Assembly: GCF_000171815.1 (NCBI RefSeq)
Contig: NZ_ABGR01000006.1
Span: forward strand, 1 to 64,000
DNA from: Vibrio sp. AND4
Lineage (GTDB): Bacteria > Pseudomonadota > Gammaproteobacteria > Enterobacterales > Vibrionaceae
Length of the DNA stretch: 64,000 bases
Direction: 5' to 3'
A program made the translations under genes and the position numbers. Below the pieces are notes generated by a model. It ran no database searches and was not told the origin of the DNA. It saw only the letters and a list, made by a program, of their open reading frames with translations. Each line of letters starts with the position of its first letter. Position 1 is the stretch's first letter. Shown here piece after piece: positions 32,118 to 40,434 of the stretch.

Positions 32118-34568
32118 TTACTTATTAAAAAAAACCAGCATCTCGACTTCACCTCCTTGCTGTGGCGCGTCCAACGAGAATTGTAAATAGCCCTCTTTAG
32201 TTATTGGTATTCTTAGATATTCATTACTACCACTGCCATCAGACACATGTTCATGTTGCTCTGTGGTTGGCCAGTTTTCTCGGCTCGCGTAAAGATCCAC
32301 GTTGCCATTGTCGGTAAAACTATTTTTATCTTTAAGCCAAACACGTACCTCTTGAACGCCTCTCGGTACATAAACTGCGGCATAGCGTCGTTTAAGCACC
32401 GTTAGAGATTGTGTTTGACCAACTTCCAATACGACTGGTGTTAAATCATCTTCAGATGTTGGCGGTAGCTCGGCTTGCTTTTTCAATGATGCAGTTAGTG
32501 TCACCGCATCAAACGCAGAACGACCTGTGATGCTGATGTAATAACGACCTGGTTTAACATAGCCAGATCGATTTGGTTCGAACATCACAATCTCATTGCT
32601 ACCCGGACCATGTTGGCTGAATTCAAAATCGTAGTAATGCGCTTCTTGCTCAAAGCTTATATACAAATCCGCATCGCCCAGATTGCCTTCTTGTATCTCC
32701 ACTTCGAAGTGCGCCATGTTTTCTGGCACGTCCACATAGAACAACTGCTCACTGTACGCCGCACCATTTAACACGACACTCTGGTTCGCGGTAAGCTCGC
32801 TCGCTTGGTTTGAAGCCGATGTCGAGCCACTCGAACTTGGGGGCTGCTCTGCCTTCGGTTGCTCAGATTCATGAGCAATAGACGCGAGCCAGCGTTCAAA
32901 TTCACTATCGTATCGCTCACCTAATACTTTAACTTGTCTTGCCCACTCCAAATACTGGCCAGAGCGAGAAAGCGTAAGCAAACCCTCGATCTCTTGAGGA
33001 TGTTTTTCAAACATAAAGCGAACCGCAAGATAACCCCAGCGATAGACGCGATTAGTATTATGTGAGTAATTGGTCGCAAACACTTCTGACAAGCTCATCT
33101 TGCCCTCTTCGATAAGGCCGATCGCCGCGTCGTAACCTTGCTTGTAATGCATATACTCAGCAAAACCTTCAAGCCACCAAACAACATAACCGTGAGCCAA
33201 GTTATGATTAAATGAGCCATACTGATTAAAACGTGCATCTAGGTAGTGAGTATACTCATGCTCTAAATTAAGAATGGAGAGCTTATCAGTATTATCGTAA
33301 CGGTAAGCGACAAAACGCGCGACGTTATCTGATTGCGCGGGGTTGCCTTCAAGATACTGGCCACCGTTATCCGTGGTATTGCCAAACAAAAACGACGAGT
33401 AATCAACGTAGCTGCCGTTATTAGCAAACACCGCCACTTCTACCCGATCATTGTGATCGTCTTCTACGGGTTGATACCCAGTATTCGCAACTTTATGGAA
33501 ATCAGCCTCTTTCGCTGCCAAAACTGCACACGCTTCCAAAGCTTGGGCATGGGTTAAGTCTTGAGAACGAATGATTGCAGGTCCATCGCACTCATAACGA
33601 TTTGGCAGCACATTGGCTGCGACTTGGCGTTTCGCTTGCTCTAAATCCAAACCTTTTAAGCTCTCTGGCGCGTAGTACTCCATCATCTCAACCGCAGCGA
33701 GCCACAGTTTGTCATGCTTACTCCCCAACGGGTATCGCTCCATCACTCGTTGCATCTCTGCCAATGCGGCGCTGCGAGTGGAGGAATAAGGACTGGCAAG
33801 TAGACGACCAACTTCGCGCACCGCGTTATACACAAGAAAACTGGCATCAGTATCTAATGCCCATTCATTTTGCTGAGTAAACTTTATTAGCACTTGAATA
33901 TGCCGATTATTCTCCGACAAATAGCGGTAGAAATAACCACGCCCAGCATGACCAGACATGGCACGAAAAAGGTTGTTTAGCCCATCAACCCACTGCGTAT
34001 CTTGCGCGGTGCTTGGGTTAAAGTAGCGGAGGGCCGCCAATTGTGATTCCATCGTCAACGGCAGTTGCTTTACGTTATCGACCATCAAAGTCAGGCTTTT
34101 CATTGCACTTACTTGCTCATATCCTTGGTCTAGTGCATGACGGTTAGCAAGGAATGCCTTGGTAGTGCGGGCAAAACCTTGACTAAGCCCTCGTGAAAAA
34201 GCTGGCTGTTTTTCGTTATAGCGAACGTAATAAGCCGCACGTATAAACTCACCAAGGTTCTCCAATTGGCGCGCTTGTTCTGCCTCACCGCTGTAGTTGG
34301 CGATGGCACGGTTAAGTACAGTTTGAATTCGGGCTAAACTCCCCTCGCTGTAGATATTGTCTATCGAACTGCTGGGGGCAGAAAACCAAGATTCATGACA
34401 GTGGTAAGTCGCCGAGGAGATTACAGGAGCAAGCTCCGAAGCTTGTTCAAGCGCAGAAATATCGCACTGTTTGTTAGCGAAAGAAAAACTGGACACAGTG
34501 CCGAAAACAAAGGCTAGCGCAAAACGATGTAGTGAGAATAGACGAATATGAGACATAACAACACTCAT
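32118..34568 (-). CDS. Secreted microbial collagenase (peptidase M9) with two PPC domains
   Basis: An 816-aa exported zinc protease. Signal peptide at residues about 6-32 (ends FSFA), then the M9 N-terminal activator domain. The catalytic domain has HEYTH at residues 437-441 and the downstream Glu ligand in [12 protein letters not shown] near 465. Two C-terminal beta-sandwich pre-peptidase (PPC) domains follow, at about 595-690 and 705-815, separated by S/E/P-rich linkers. The length nearly equals the classical V. alginolyticus collagenase (about 814 aa). It degrades native collagen outside the cell. Start at 34568 or the nearby ATG four codons later; both keep the signal. Confidence 0.93.
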   Translation of the reverse strand: MSVVMSHIRLFSLHRFALAFVFGTVSSFSFANKQCDISALEQASELAPVISSATYHCHESWFSAPSSSIDNIYSEGSLARIQTVLNRAIANYSGEAEQARQLENLGEFIRAAYYVRYNEKQPAFSRGLSQGFARTTKAFLANRHALDQGYEQVSAMKSLTLMVDNVKQLPLTMESQLAALRYFNPSTAQDTQWVDGLNNLFRAMSGHAGRGYFYRYLSENNRHIQVLIKFTQQNEWALDTDASFLVYNAVREVGRLLASPYSSTRSAALAEMQRVMERYPLGSKHDKLWLAAVEMMEYYAPESLKGLDLEQAKRQVAANVLPNRYECDGPAIIRSQDLTHAQALEACAVLAAKEADFHKVANTGYQPVEDDHNDRVEVAVFANNGSYVDYSSFLFGNTTDNGGQYLEGNPAQSDNVARFVAYRYDNTDKLSILNLEHEYTHYLDARFNQYGSFNHNLAHGYVVWWLEGFAEYMHYKQGYDAAIGLIEEGKMSLSEVFATNYSHNTNRVYRWGYLAVRFMFEKHPQEIEGLLTLSRSGQYLEWARQVKVLGERYDSEFERWLASIAHESEQPKAEQPPSSSGSTSASNQASELTANQSVVLNGAAYSEQLFYVDVPENMAHFEVEIQEGNLGDADLYISFEQEAHYYDFEFSQHGPGSNEIVMFEPNRSGYVKPGRYYISITGRSAFDAVTLTASLKKQAELPPTSEDDLTPVVLEVGQTQSLTVLKRRYAAVYVPRGVQEVRVWLKDKNSFTDNGNVDLYASRENWPTTEQHEHVSDGSGSNEYLRIPITKEGYLQFSLDAPQQGGEVEMLVFFNK

Positions 34569-35069
34569 TGATAATTTATATGATTAGTGCTGCACTTATA
34601 TTTCTCAAACTTGCCAATGTGAATTAAATTGCATAATTTTTATGATGTCAGTTCAAAAAACACCCCAAAGACGCACGCAATGTGAATAGAAAACCCTGCA
34701 CTGTAACTTTCTATTCACAACAAGCAACAATCAAATAACAAGACAATACTTGTATTCGCGTTATCCAGTTAAAAACCGTTGCAAATGCATACGACTTTTC
34801 AACCAATAGATACGCCAACGTCATGACAGGCGGAGAAGGTACATACACTGCAAAAACACTCATATTTAATAAGATGTTCTTTCAGTGGCCTTCTTATTTT
34901 CCATGTAGATAGAAAGCATCGCGACATGAAAACCATCGATTTTAATCTCAAACAAAGATCACAACTTGCAACCAAAGTATGCCGTACGGTTTACTGTCAT
35001 CCATATTTAATATGCAACTCATAACTATCAATAAGAATAATTCTACTCACTCAATTTATGGACAGACAG
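34569..35069. other. 500-bp AT-rich divergent intergenic region, no gene
   Basis: Lies between the divergent collagenase and sphingomyelinase-like genes. No convincing ORF, terminator, tandem repeat or clean operator dyad was found. It presumably carries both promoters. The ATG-led frame from 34979 overlaps the real gene out of frame and is spurious. Confidence 0.6.
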
Positions 35070-36398
35070 ATGAAATTAACACGACGGACTATTTGGCTAA
35101 GTGGCTTACTCGCATTGCCAAGCTTCGCGGACACTTATGTATACCTAACAAACAATTCTGACCAACCTTTAACTATCCAAGTGACACACGATGGCAGCGA
35201 TTTGTTGGAGTACGGCGAAGAATGGCAACAAAATGTGCAAGTACTTGAACCATGGGAAACCAAATCAATTTTGAGCTTCAACCGCTGGGAGGGTGTGCGA
35301 ACAGGCGAGCATTATGAATTTGAGACCGTAGCATCTAACCCGTTAGGTGAGAGCATAACCTTAAGGCAGGTGATGGAGGGTCACTGGTATAACTCGACGA
35401 TTCAATACGGTGTATCCGCTTCTGATGTCGCTATGGCGTTAAAAAGTGATCGTAAAATCCACCGTTATAACACCGATTCATTTGGTACTCGCACAACCGA
35501 GCTCGCTTTTAAATCCGACGCCACTGAGGGCTATGATGACTTGTACTACACCGTCACACCGAGGAGAGTAAATCAAGCTCTCGACGACAATGAGCAACAC
35601 CTAAATTTGATGACATACAACATTTGGGCTTTACCGGCTGTGGCTTCACACATTGATGACCGCTACGAGCTGATTCCTTCATACGTTAAAGGGTTCGACG
35701 TAGTCGCACTACAAGAAGTGTTTGCGGATGGTCGAGAGGCGTTTTTGCGCGAACTCGCTAAAGAATACCCGTATCAAACAAAAATGCTGGACAAAGATGG
35801 CTTCAACATCCACGACGGCGGCGTGACCATTGTCAGCCGCTACCCTATCGTGAATCAGGCACAGTATGTCTTTCCTGATTGTTCCAGTGCCGATTGTCTC
35901 GCTGATAAAGGGATAAATTATGCGGAGATCATCAAGGGTGGTCAGGCTTACCATATCTTTAACACTCATGCAGCCTCCTCTGATACTGAGATAGCACGCG
36001 AACATCGTCAACGTCAGTTCAAGCAGATGCGCGCGATGGCTCAATCTTTGAATATCCCAAGTAATGAAACCGTAGTTTACAGTGGCGACTTTAACGTCAA
36101 TAAGTTGAAATTCCCTGATGATTACCAGCAGATGATCGCCAACCTTAGCGCTATCGAACCGGAATATTCTGGCTATACCGAATCTACGTTTGATCCACGC
36201 ATTAACAACTTTGCTGGCAGAACTTTTTCCGGAGACGGAAGTGTGGAATACCTCGACTATGTGATGGTCAGTAACGAGTATGGTATAAAATCGCAAAACG
36301 ATAACTACGTTGATGTACCACGCTCAACAGCGGCAAGTATATGGCAGCATTACAACCTGTCGGATCACTTTCCGGTGAGTACAGTGCTCAAACCATGA
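35070..36398 (+). CDS. Secreted sphingomyelinase C-like phosphodiesterase (hemolysin-type)
   Basis: A 442-aa exported enzyme. The ATG at 35070 has TGGA upstream and gives a clean signal peptide (MKLTRRTIWLSGLLALPSFA). Residues about 22-165 form a beta-rich N-terminal domain that I do not recognise. Residues about 178-442 are an endonuclease/exonuclease/phosphatase-type catalytic domain: MTYNIWALP, VVALQEVF (metal Glu), GGVTIVSRYPI, IFNTHAAS (His), SGDFNVN (Asp/Asn), LDYVMVSN and C-terminal LSDHFPV (catalytic His). This pattern fits neutral sphingomyelinases / beta-hemolysins. Its stop overlaps the start of the foldase-like gene (ATGA). Confidence 0.85.
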   Translation: MKLTRRTIWLSGLLALPSFADTYVYLTNNSDQPLTIQVTHDGSDLLEYGEEWQQNVQVLEPWETKSILSFNRWEGVRTGEHYEFETVASNPLGESITLRQVMEGHWYNSTIQYGVSASDVAMALKSDRKIHRYNTDSFGTRTTELAFKSDATEGYDDLYYTVTPRRVNQALDDNEQHLNLMTYNIWALPAVASHIDDRYELIPSYVKGFDVVALQEVFADGREAFLRELAKEYPYQTKMLDKDGFNIHDGGVTIVSRYPIVNQAQYVFPDCSSADCLADKGINYAEIIKGGQAYHIFNTHAASSDTEIAREHRQRQFKQMRAMAQSLNIPSNETVVYSGDFNVNKLKFPDDYQQMIANLSAIEPEYSGYTESTFDPRINNFAGRTFSGDGSVEYLDYVMVSNEYGIKSQNDNYVDVPRSTAASIWQHYNLSDHFPVSTVLKP

Positions 36399-37369
36399 GG
36401 CCATTTTCGTTCATTTTTGTGTCCGTCGCTGTGGCGGGCACAATTTGGTTTTTATCCGCGGGAAACAAGAATGAACACTTGTATCCACTCTCTTACACGT
36501 CGGAAAACACCTCTGACACCCAAGCGAAGAACAGTGTTTTTTTAGCGGCAGGACAAACTAAGAGGAAAGTCATCTTGCCTAAAACAGAAGGAATACCCTC
36601 TTCGATCGAGGCTGTGTCTCAGCGTTTAGTTGAACTCAAAGGGCGAGCGTTAAAAACAGAGATAGAAACGTTTTGGCATACATGTCAGTCAGACCAGAAC
36701 TGCGAATCTCAGTTGATAGAGCTCGAAGAACATTTGTCTGCTGAGCATTTCGCACTGCTGAAAAACTACCACGCGCTCAACAGCCTCTGGCAGCAAAACT
36801 TGGCTGCCCTACCTTTTGATGAGCAACAACCGCTGGCGCCTCGTATTGCGCTGTTCAAATCAGCAGCAAAACAGGTTTGGGGTGAACTGTCAGAGGTGAT
36901 TCTTGCCGATGAATTCGCATTGTACGATTTTAGTTTGCAAGCTGAACAGTTGGCCGATATCCCCACTCAAGATTATGTTCAAACCTACAAAGATTTGCTC
37001 CAAATGTGGCAAGGCAATGAGGCAGCGCTGGGGTTGCAAAGTCATCAAGCAAAGTATGAACGTGCAGTCGCGTTGATTCCCAACAGAATAAATGACTCAG
37101 AACGTGAGGAATTGATTCTGACGCTTCAACAGAACTACCTCTCTGAACAAGAAATCGAAGAGATAAACAATCGGAGGCAGCAAATTGTAGAGCAAAAACA
37201 GCAAGCAACTGATTATCAAGATGAATTGCAGCAGTTAAAATCAAGGCTGACATCACAAAGAGCCACCAGCCACGCGAGTTGGTCAGATTCAGAATGGCAA
37301 CGTTATTACCAACAAGAGATTGCGGATTTTCGTCGTGAATTTTTTGCAGTTAATGACTCTCCTTTATGA
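36395..37369 (+). CDS. Lipase chaperone (LifO)-like membrane-anchored foldase
   Basis: A 324-aa protein with one N-terminal membrane anchor (residues 3-19) and a long helical periplasmic domain. I chose the ATG at 36395 because it overlaps the preceding stop as ATGA and begins directly with the anchor. The middle segment (FKSAAKQVWGELSEVILADE, then FALYDFSLQ) and the helical, Q/E-rich remainder align by eye with lipase-specific foldases, which fold secreted lipases in the periplasm. The usual RxxFDY(F/C)LSAxGE motif is not intact. No lipase gene is adjacent; the coupled partner is the sphingomyelinase-like enzyme. Confidence 0.68.
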   Translation: MRPFSFIFVSVAVAGTIWFLSAGNKNEHLYPLSYTSENTSDTQAKNSVFLAAGQTKRKVILPKTEGIPSSIEAVSQRLVELKGRALKTEIETFWHTCQSDQNCESQLIELEEHLSAEHFALLKNYHALNSLWQQNLAALPFDEQQPLAPRIALFKSAAKQVWGELSEVILADEFALYDFSLQAEQLADIPTQDYVQTYKDLLQMWQGNEAALGLQSHQAKYERAVALIPNRINDSEREELILTLQQNYLSEQEIEEINNRRQQIVEQKQQATDYQDELQQLKSRLTSQRATSHASWSDSEWQRYYQQEIADFRREFFAVNDSPL

Positions 37370-37474
37370 GCAATTGGAACTGAGGGATCCCCGATAAACC
37401 ACATCCTAAAACGCGTCATTCCAGCAATACTAAGCGTGAATGGAAATCTGGTCTTCATGAACGCTTATTACAGG

Positions 37475-37504
37475 AAGGTCGCTGGTTTGAAAGCGAGCGA
37501 CCTT
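37475..37504. terminator. Hairpin between foldase-like gene and Fur-controlled gene
   Basis: AAGGTCGCT (37475-37483) / AGCGACCTT (37496-37504) lies between convergent genes. The stem is extended by ACAG/CTGT pairs. The T run is short, so this is a moderately good bidirectional terminator. Confidence 0.65.
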
Positions 37505-37535
37505 CTGTTATTTATCTGTTGGTGCAACTCAAACG

Positions 37536-38090
37536 TTACAACACGCGTAAGCATTCTTCGGGAGGCAAACTTAAAAGCGTGTTCGCAAAGTTAATCTTCT
37601 CATCTCGCCACTTCCATGCCGCCTGTCGACTCTCTTGAGAGTGACGATCAGCTTCGAAATAACTTTGCCTTGGTAAACCGTTAGCTGGCGTCATCACCAT
37701 AGATTGCTCATTTAAGCGAATCGTAAATAGGAACTGACCACGTTGACCAGATTGCGCAGCAGGGTGATGAAGTGTGGTATCACAGCAATAACGTCGATCG
37801 CGTAATGCTCGGCATGTGTATTCAAATGCATCTTGTGCACCACGTCCGGGGAAAGCGGTATAAATACTGATGCCGTCGCGCTGCAAAGACTGCTCTCCAG
37901 CAGCTAATTGTACTGCGTACTGAATCATCCTAAACCCAAGTACTACACCACCAATACTGTTCAGCCCGCTGTATTGGATTGCTCCTTCTAAGCTCAGGCG
38001 CAGCTTATCTTCACCTTCATATAAAAAAAGATAAGGCGATGCCCAATCACTTTGTGGAATAAGCCGCTGAGTAATGTCCAAGTGTTCCAT
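37536..38090 (-). CDS. Hypothetical protein, 184 aa, under a Fur box
   Basis: Not recognised with confidence. A soluble protein with a glycine-rich central part (GLNSIGGVVLGFRMIQYAVQ, then GISIYTAFPGRGAQDAFEYT) and a CC pair near residue 102 (RRYCCDT). The layout (substrate-like N-terminal helix, G-rich strand, Cys pair) faintly recalls FmdE-type domains, but I would not assign it. A strong Fur box lies 45 bp upstream of the start, so it is expected to be induced in iron limitation. Both flanks are intergenic, and it is a single gene. Confidence 0.72.
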   Translation of the reverse strand: MEHLDITQRLIPQSDWASPYLFLYEGEDKLRLSLEGAIQYSGLNSIGGVVLGFRMIQYAVQLAAGEQSLQRDGISIYTAFPGRGAQDAFEYTCRALRDRRYCCDTTLHHPAAQSGQRGQFLFTIRLNEQSMVMTPANGLPRQSYFEADRHSQESRQAAWKWRDEKINFANTLLSLPPEECLRVL

Positions 38091-38134
38091 GTTGGTCTCC
38101 GCAATAGATTGTCTTCAAAACCACAAAATAGCGT

Positions 38135-38153
38135 AATGAGAACCATTATCAAT
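38135..38153 (-). promoter_or_regulatory. Fur box
   Basis: On the minus strand ATTGATAATGGTTCTCATT matches the 19-bp Fur consensus GATAATGATAATCATTATC in its dyad character (GATAATG / CATTA core). It lies 45-63 bp upstream of the 184-aa gene, in the position of a promoter. Confidence 0.75.
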
Positions 38154-38235
38154 GAGTTTAAGTAAAAAATGAGAGAATAAAGTAGGCTAGTGTGATATCA
38201 ATGCCCCATGCCCCCATCAAAATAGCTTCCTTGCA

Positions 38236-38331
38236 TCAAATCTGAATATGCATAGCGATGACCAGTACTGCGCCAAACAAGCTTCCTGATACAAATGCGC
38301 ATAATACCACTTTGTTTTGTTTGCTTTTCAT
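38236..38331 (-). CDS. Single-helix membrane microprotein, 31 aa
   Basis: An ATG at 38329-38331 is preceded by AGAGG at 9-base spacing and opens a 31-codon frame ending TGA. The product is MKSKQNKVVLCAFVSGSLFG continuing AVLVIAMHIQI: a basic N-terminus followed by one hydrophobic helix of about 20 residues, typical of small inner-membrane proteins. It lies in the 440-bp gap between the 184-aa gene and the lytic transglycosylase. There is no homology evidence. The rest of that gap shows only the Fur box. Confidence 0.45.
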   Translation of the reverse strand: MKSKQNKVVLCAFVSGSLFGAVLVIAMHIQI

Positions 38332-38529
38332 CCTTGAATACCTCTGTTAGAACCGATCGATGGCTCCAATAATTAAACTCTCTACTAAACCAATGAGCAA
38401 ATTAACGTGAAATACTTCTGAGCTTTTTAAGTTAATTTAGTAAAACAGTATATGCAACAAACTAACAACCAAGCGTAGCCAAACTGCGATATTGAGCAGG
38501 TCAACAGAGATACCGGATGGAATAGATAG

Positions 38530-39975
38530 CTAATAGTAAAGCTTAATCGCGGAGCGTTTATATGGCGGATGGAGGTAAGGTTCAAGATCGTTTCGACGAC
38601 TGTTCAATCGCTCTAAAAGCTTGTAAGCAATGAAATAGCGGTTAATGTTGGTCACGTAGCGTATTGGCTCCATACCTATATGTTGGCGTGTCACTACTGC
38701 CACGTTATCGAACCACACATTGGGATCGTAGCCTTTTTCCTTTGCAATTTTTCTCATCTTTCTGATGTTGCCAGGCCCTGCGTTATAGGCAGCTAAACAG
38801 AAGTAAATGATGTCATTTTCGCTGATCGCGGCATCGTTAAAGAAGTACTTTCTTAGGTAATGCATGTATTTCAAACCAGCGTGAATATTGGGCTCCTTTT
38901 CATAAATGTTGGAGATGTTTATCGCTTTGTCGCGCGCAGTGGTCGGTAGTATTTGCATGATACCAACCGCCCCCTTGTGAGAAATGACATTCTGATTCAA
39001 ACCTGACTCTTGAAAGCCTTGTGCCATCATCAATAAGTGATTGAACTGATATTCCTGAGCATAAAAGTAGAAAATATTCCAGAGCTCTTTAGATCGGATA
39101 ACATTCTCTCTGTTGAGGAATTTTCTCAACCATTTGTCATTTTCTAGATACCTTTCATTGACGACATTGCCAAACAAGGTGCCTACCCTAATCTTCTTAA
39201 TGAACTTATTGATTGCTTCTTCAAGGCGAGGGGAATCTTTTCTTATCCCCCAAGCGATTTGTGCATTTTGTCTTACTGTCAATTGATCATGGAAAATGAC
39301 GTCAGGAAAGATGCTTCCCCACATCCCCGTCTTATGCTGATCTAGCACGGTGACATCGATAAAACCAGCGTTGATCATCTCAAGAATCTCGTAGTCTTGA
39401 ATGATCTCATCAAGAAACATGATATTGATGCCTGGCTTGTTTTGTATATTTAAGTAGCTGTTCGCCTTCGTTAGACTTTTATGATAGCTAGAGCTTTCTC
39501 TTACCCAAATATCTAAGCCACTCAAATCCTCCATGCTTTGAATGCCTGAATGTTTCCCGTTCGTGACTATGATTTCCGAGACGTTTTCACGAACCGGATC
39601 GCTGAACGCAATCTCCTCTCTGCGTTCATTCGTAATGGTTAAGTTCGCCACGATAATATCCCCATAACCAGAAATCAGCCTTGGAATGAGCTCATTTCTT
39701 GCCACAGGAATCACCTGAATGTTTATCGCTTTGTTGCTTTTACGCAAGTAACGCTCAAGCTCATGAATGAGTTCAGAGATGATGCCTCTGGGCTGACCAT
39801 TTTGGATGTAGTAAAAACCGAGGTCAGCAGACACAAGAATACGAACGGCTTTTTTCTGCTTTAGCACTTCCAAATCACCAACATAAGGCTCTGACTTTAA
39901 CGGAGAAAGTTCCAGCGCTGGACTGGCCAAAGAAAAAGCCCATAAAAACAGAGTAATACAAAGTAATTTAGTCAT
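38530..39975 (-). CDS. MltF-like membrane-bound lytic transglycosylase
   Basis: Periplasmic peptidoglycan lytic transglycosylase with a bound-ligand sensor. I chose the ATG at 39975 because it gives a signal peptide (MTKLLCITLFLWAFSLASPA) and a 481-aa protein. The open frame to 40176 adds residues unlike any export signal, but it cannot be excluded. Residues about 35-285 are an extracellular solute-binding family 3 domain (VRILVSADLGFYYIQNGQPR, GYGDIIVANLTIT). Residues about 310-450 are an SLT domain with catalytic Glu in AQGFQESGLNQN and the GAVGIMQILPTTA signature. It may modulate the wall for the nearby secretion apparatus, but that is only contextual. Confidence 0.88.
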   Translation of the reverse strand: MTKLLCITLFLWAFSLASPALELSPLKSEPYVGDLEVLKQKKAVRILVSADLGFYYIQNGQPRGIISELIHELERYLRKSNKAINIQVIPVARNELIPRLISGYGDIIVANLTITNERREEIAFSDPVRENVSEIIVTNGKHSGIQSMEDLSGLDIWVRESSSYHKSLTKANSYLNIQNKPGINIMFLDEIIQDYEILEMINAGFIDVTVLDQHKTGMWGSIFPDVIFHDQLTVRQNAQIAWGIRKDSPRLEEAINKFIKKIRVGTLFGNVVNERYLENDKWLRKFLNRENVIRSKELWNIFYFYAQEYQFNHLLMMAQGFQESGLNQNVISHKGAVGIMQILPTTARDKAINISNIYEKEPNIHAGLKYMHYLRKYFFNDAAISENDIIYFCLAAYNAGPGNIRKMRKIAKEKGYDPNVWFDNVAVVTRQHIGMEPIRYVTNINRYFIAYKLLERLNSRRNDLEPYLHPPYKRSAIKLYY

Positions 39976-40355
39976 TATGAGCTTATCCGTTCGTTTATCA
40001 CTACTGATAATATTAGCAATAAATAACACCATGCACGTCACTAAACCACGAGTCGCTTTCTTCAACGAATACGCCATCAAAAATGGCAGTGTCGACGGGT
40101 ACTTTGCCATTCGTTGCCTAACTTCATCTTTTTTCCTAATTATCCAAAATGATGATTTCTTCAGCCCACTCATCATAAAAACAACCCACCATTCTGCGGC
40201 CCCGCAAGACTAAGAATCTATCATCAGAAAACGGCGCCCCCTCATTAGTCCTTTGGGTCAGTGTACAATTGAATGCTCACCCCTAATACACAGGTGTTAT
40301 TCGCTGTCAAGCAAGGCCTAAAGATTAAGCATCAAAGCCAAAATGCGAAATTAAG

Positions 40356-40381
40356 TACAAAAAAGGACGCCGAAGCGTCCT
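40356..40381 (-). terminator. Terminator of the RND efflux operon
   Basis: GGACGC / GCGTCC stem with tetraloop (CGAA on the plus strand), followed on the minus strand by TTTTTT. It lies 54 bp after the pump stop. Confidence 0.92.
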
Positions 40382-40434
40382 CTCACCATTATTGTTAGCC
40401 ACAATTCAATCAGCCTTTCTAACCGAATGCCGCC

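Noticed and set aside
34979..35161. 60-aa ORF overlapping the sphingomyelinase start
   Set aside because: Out of frame with the real signal peptide and without ribosome site.
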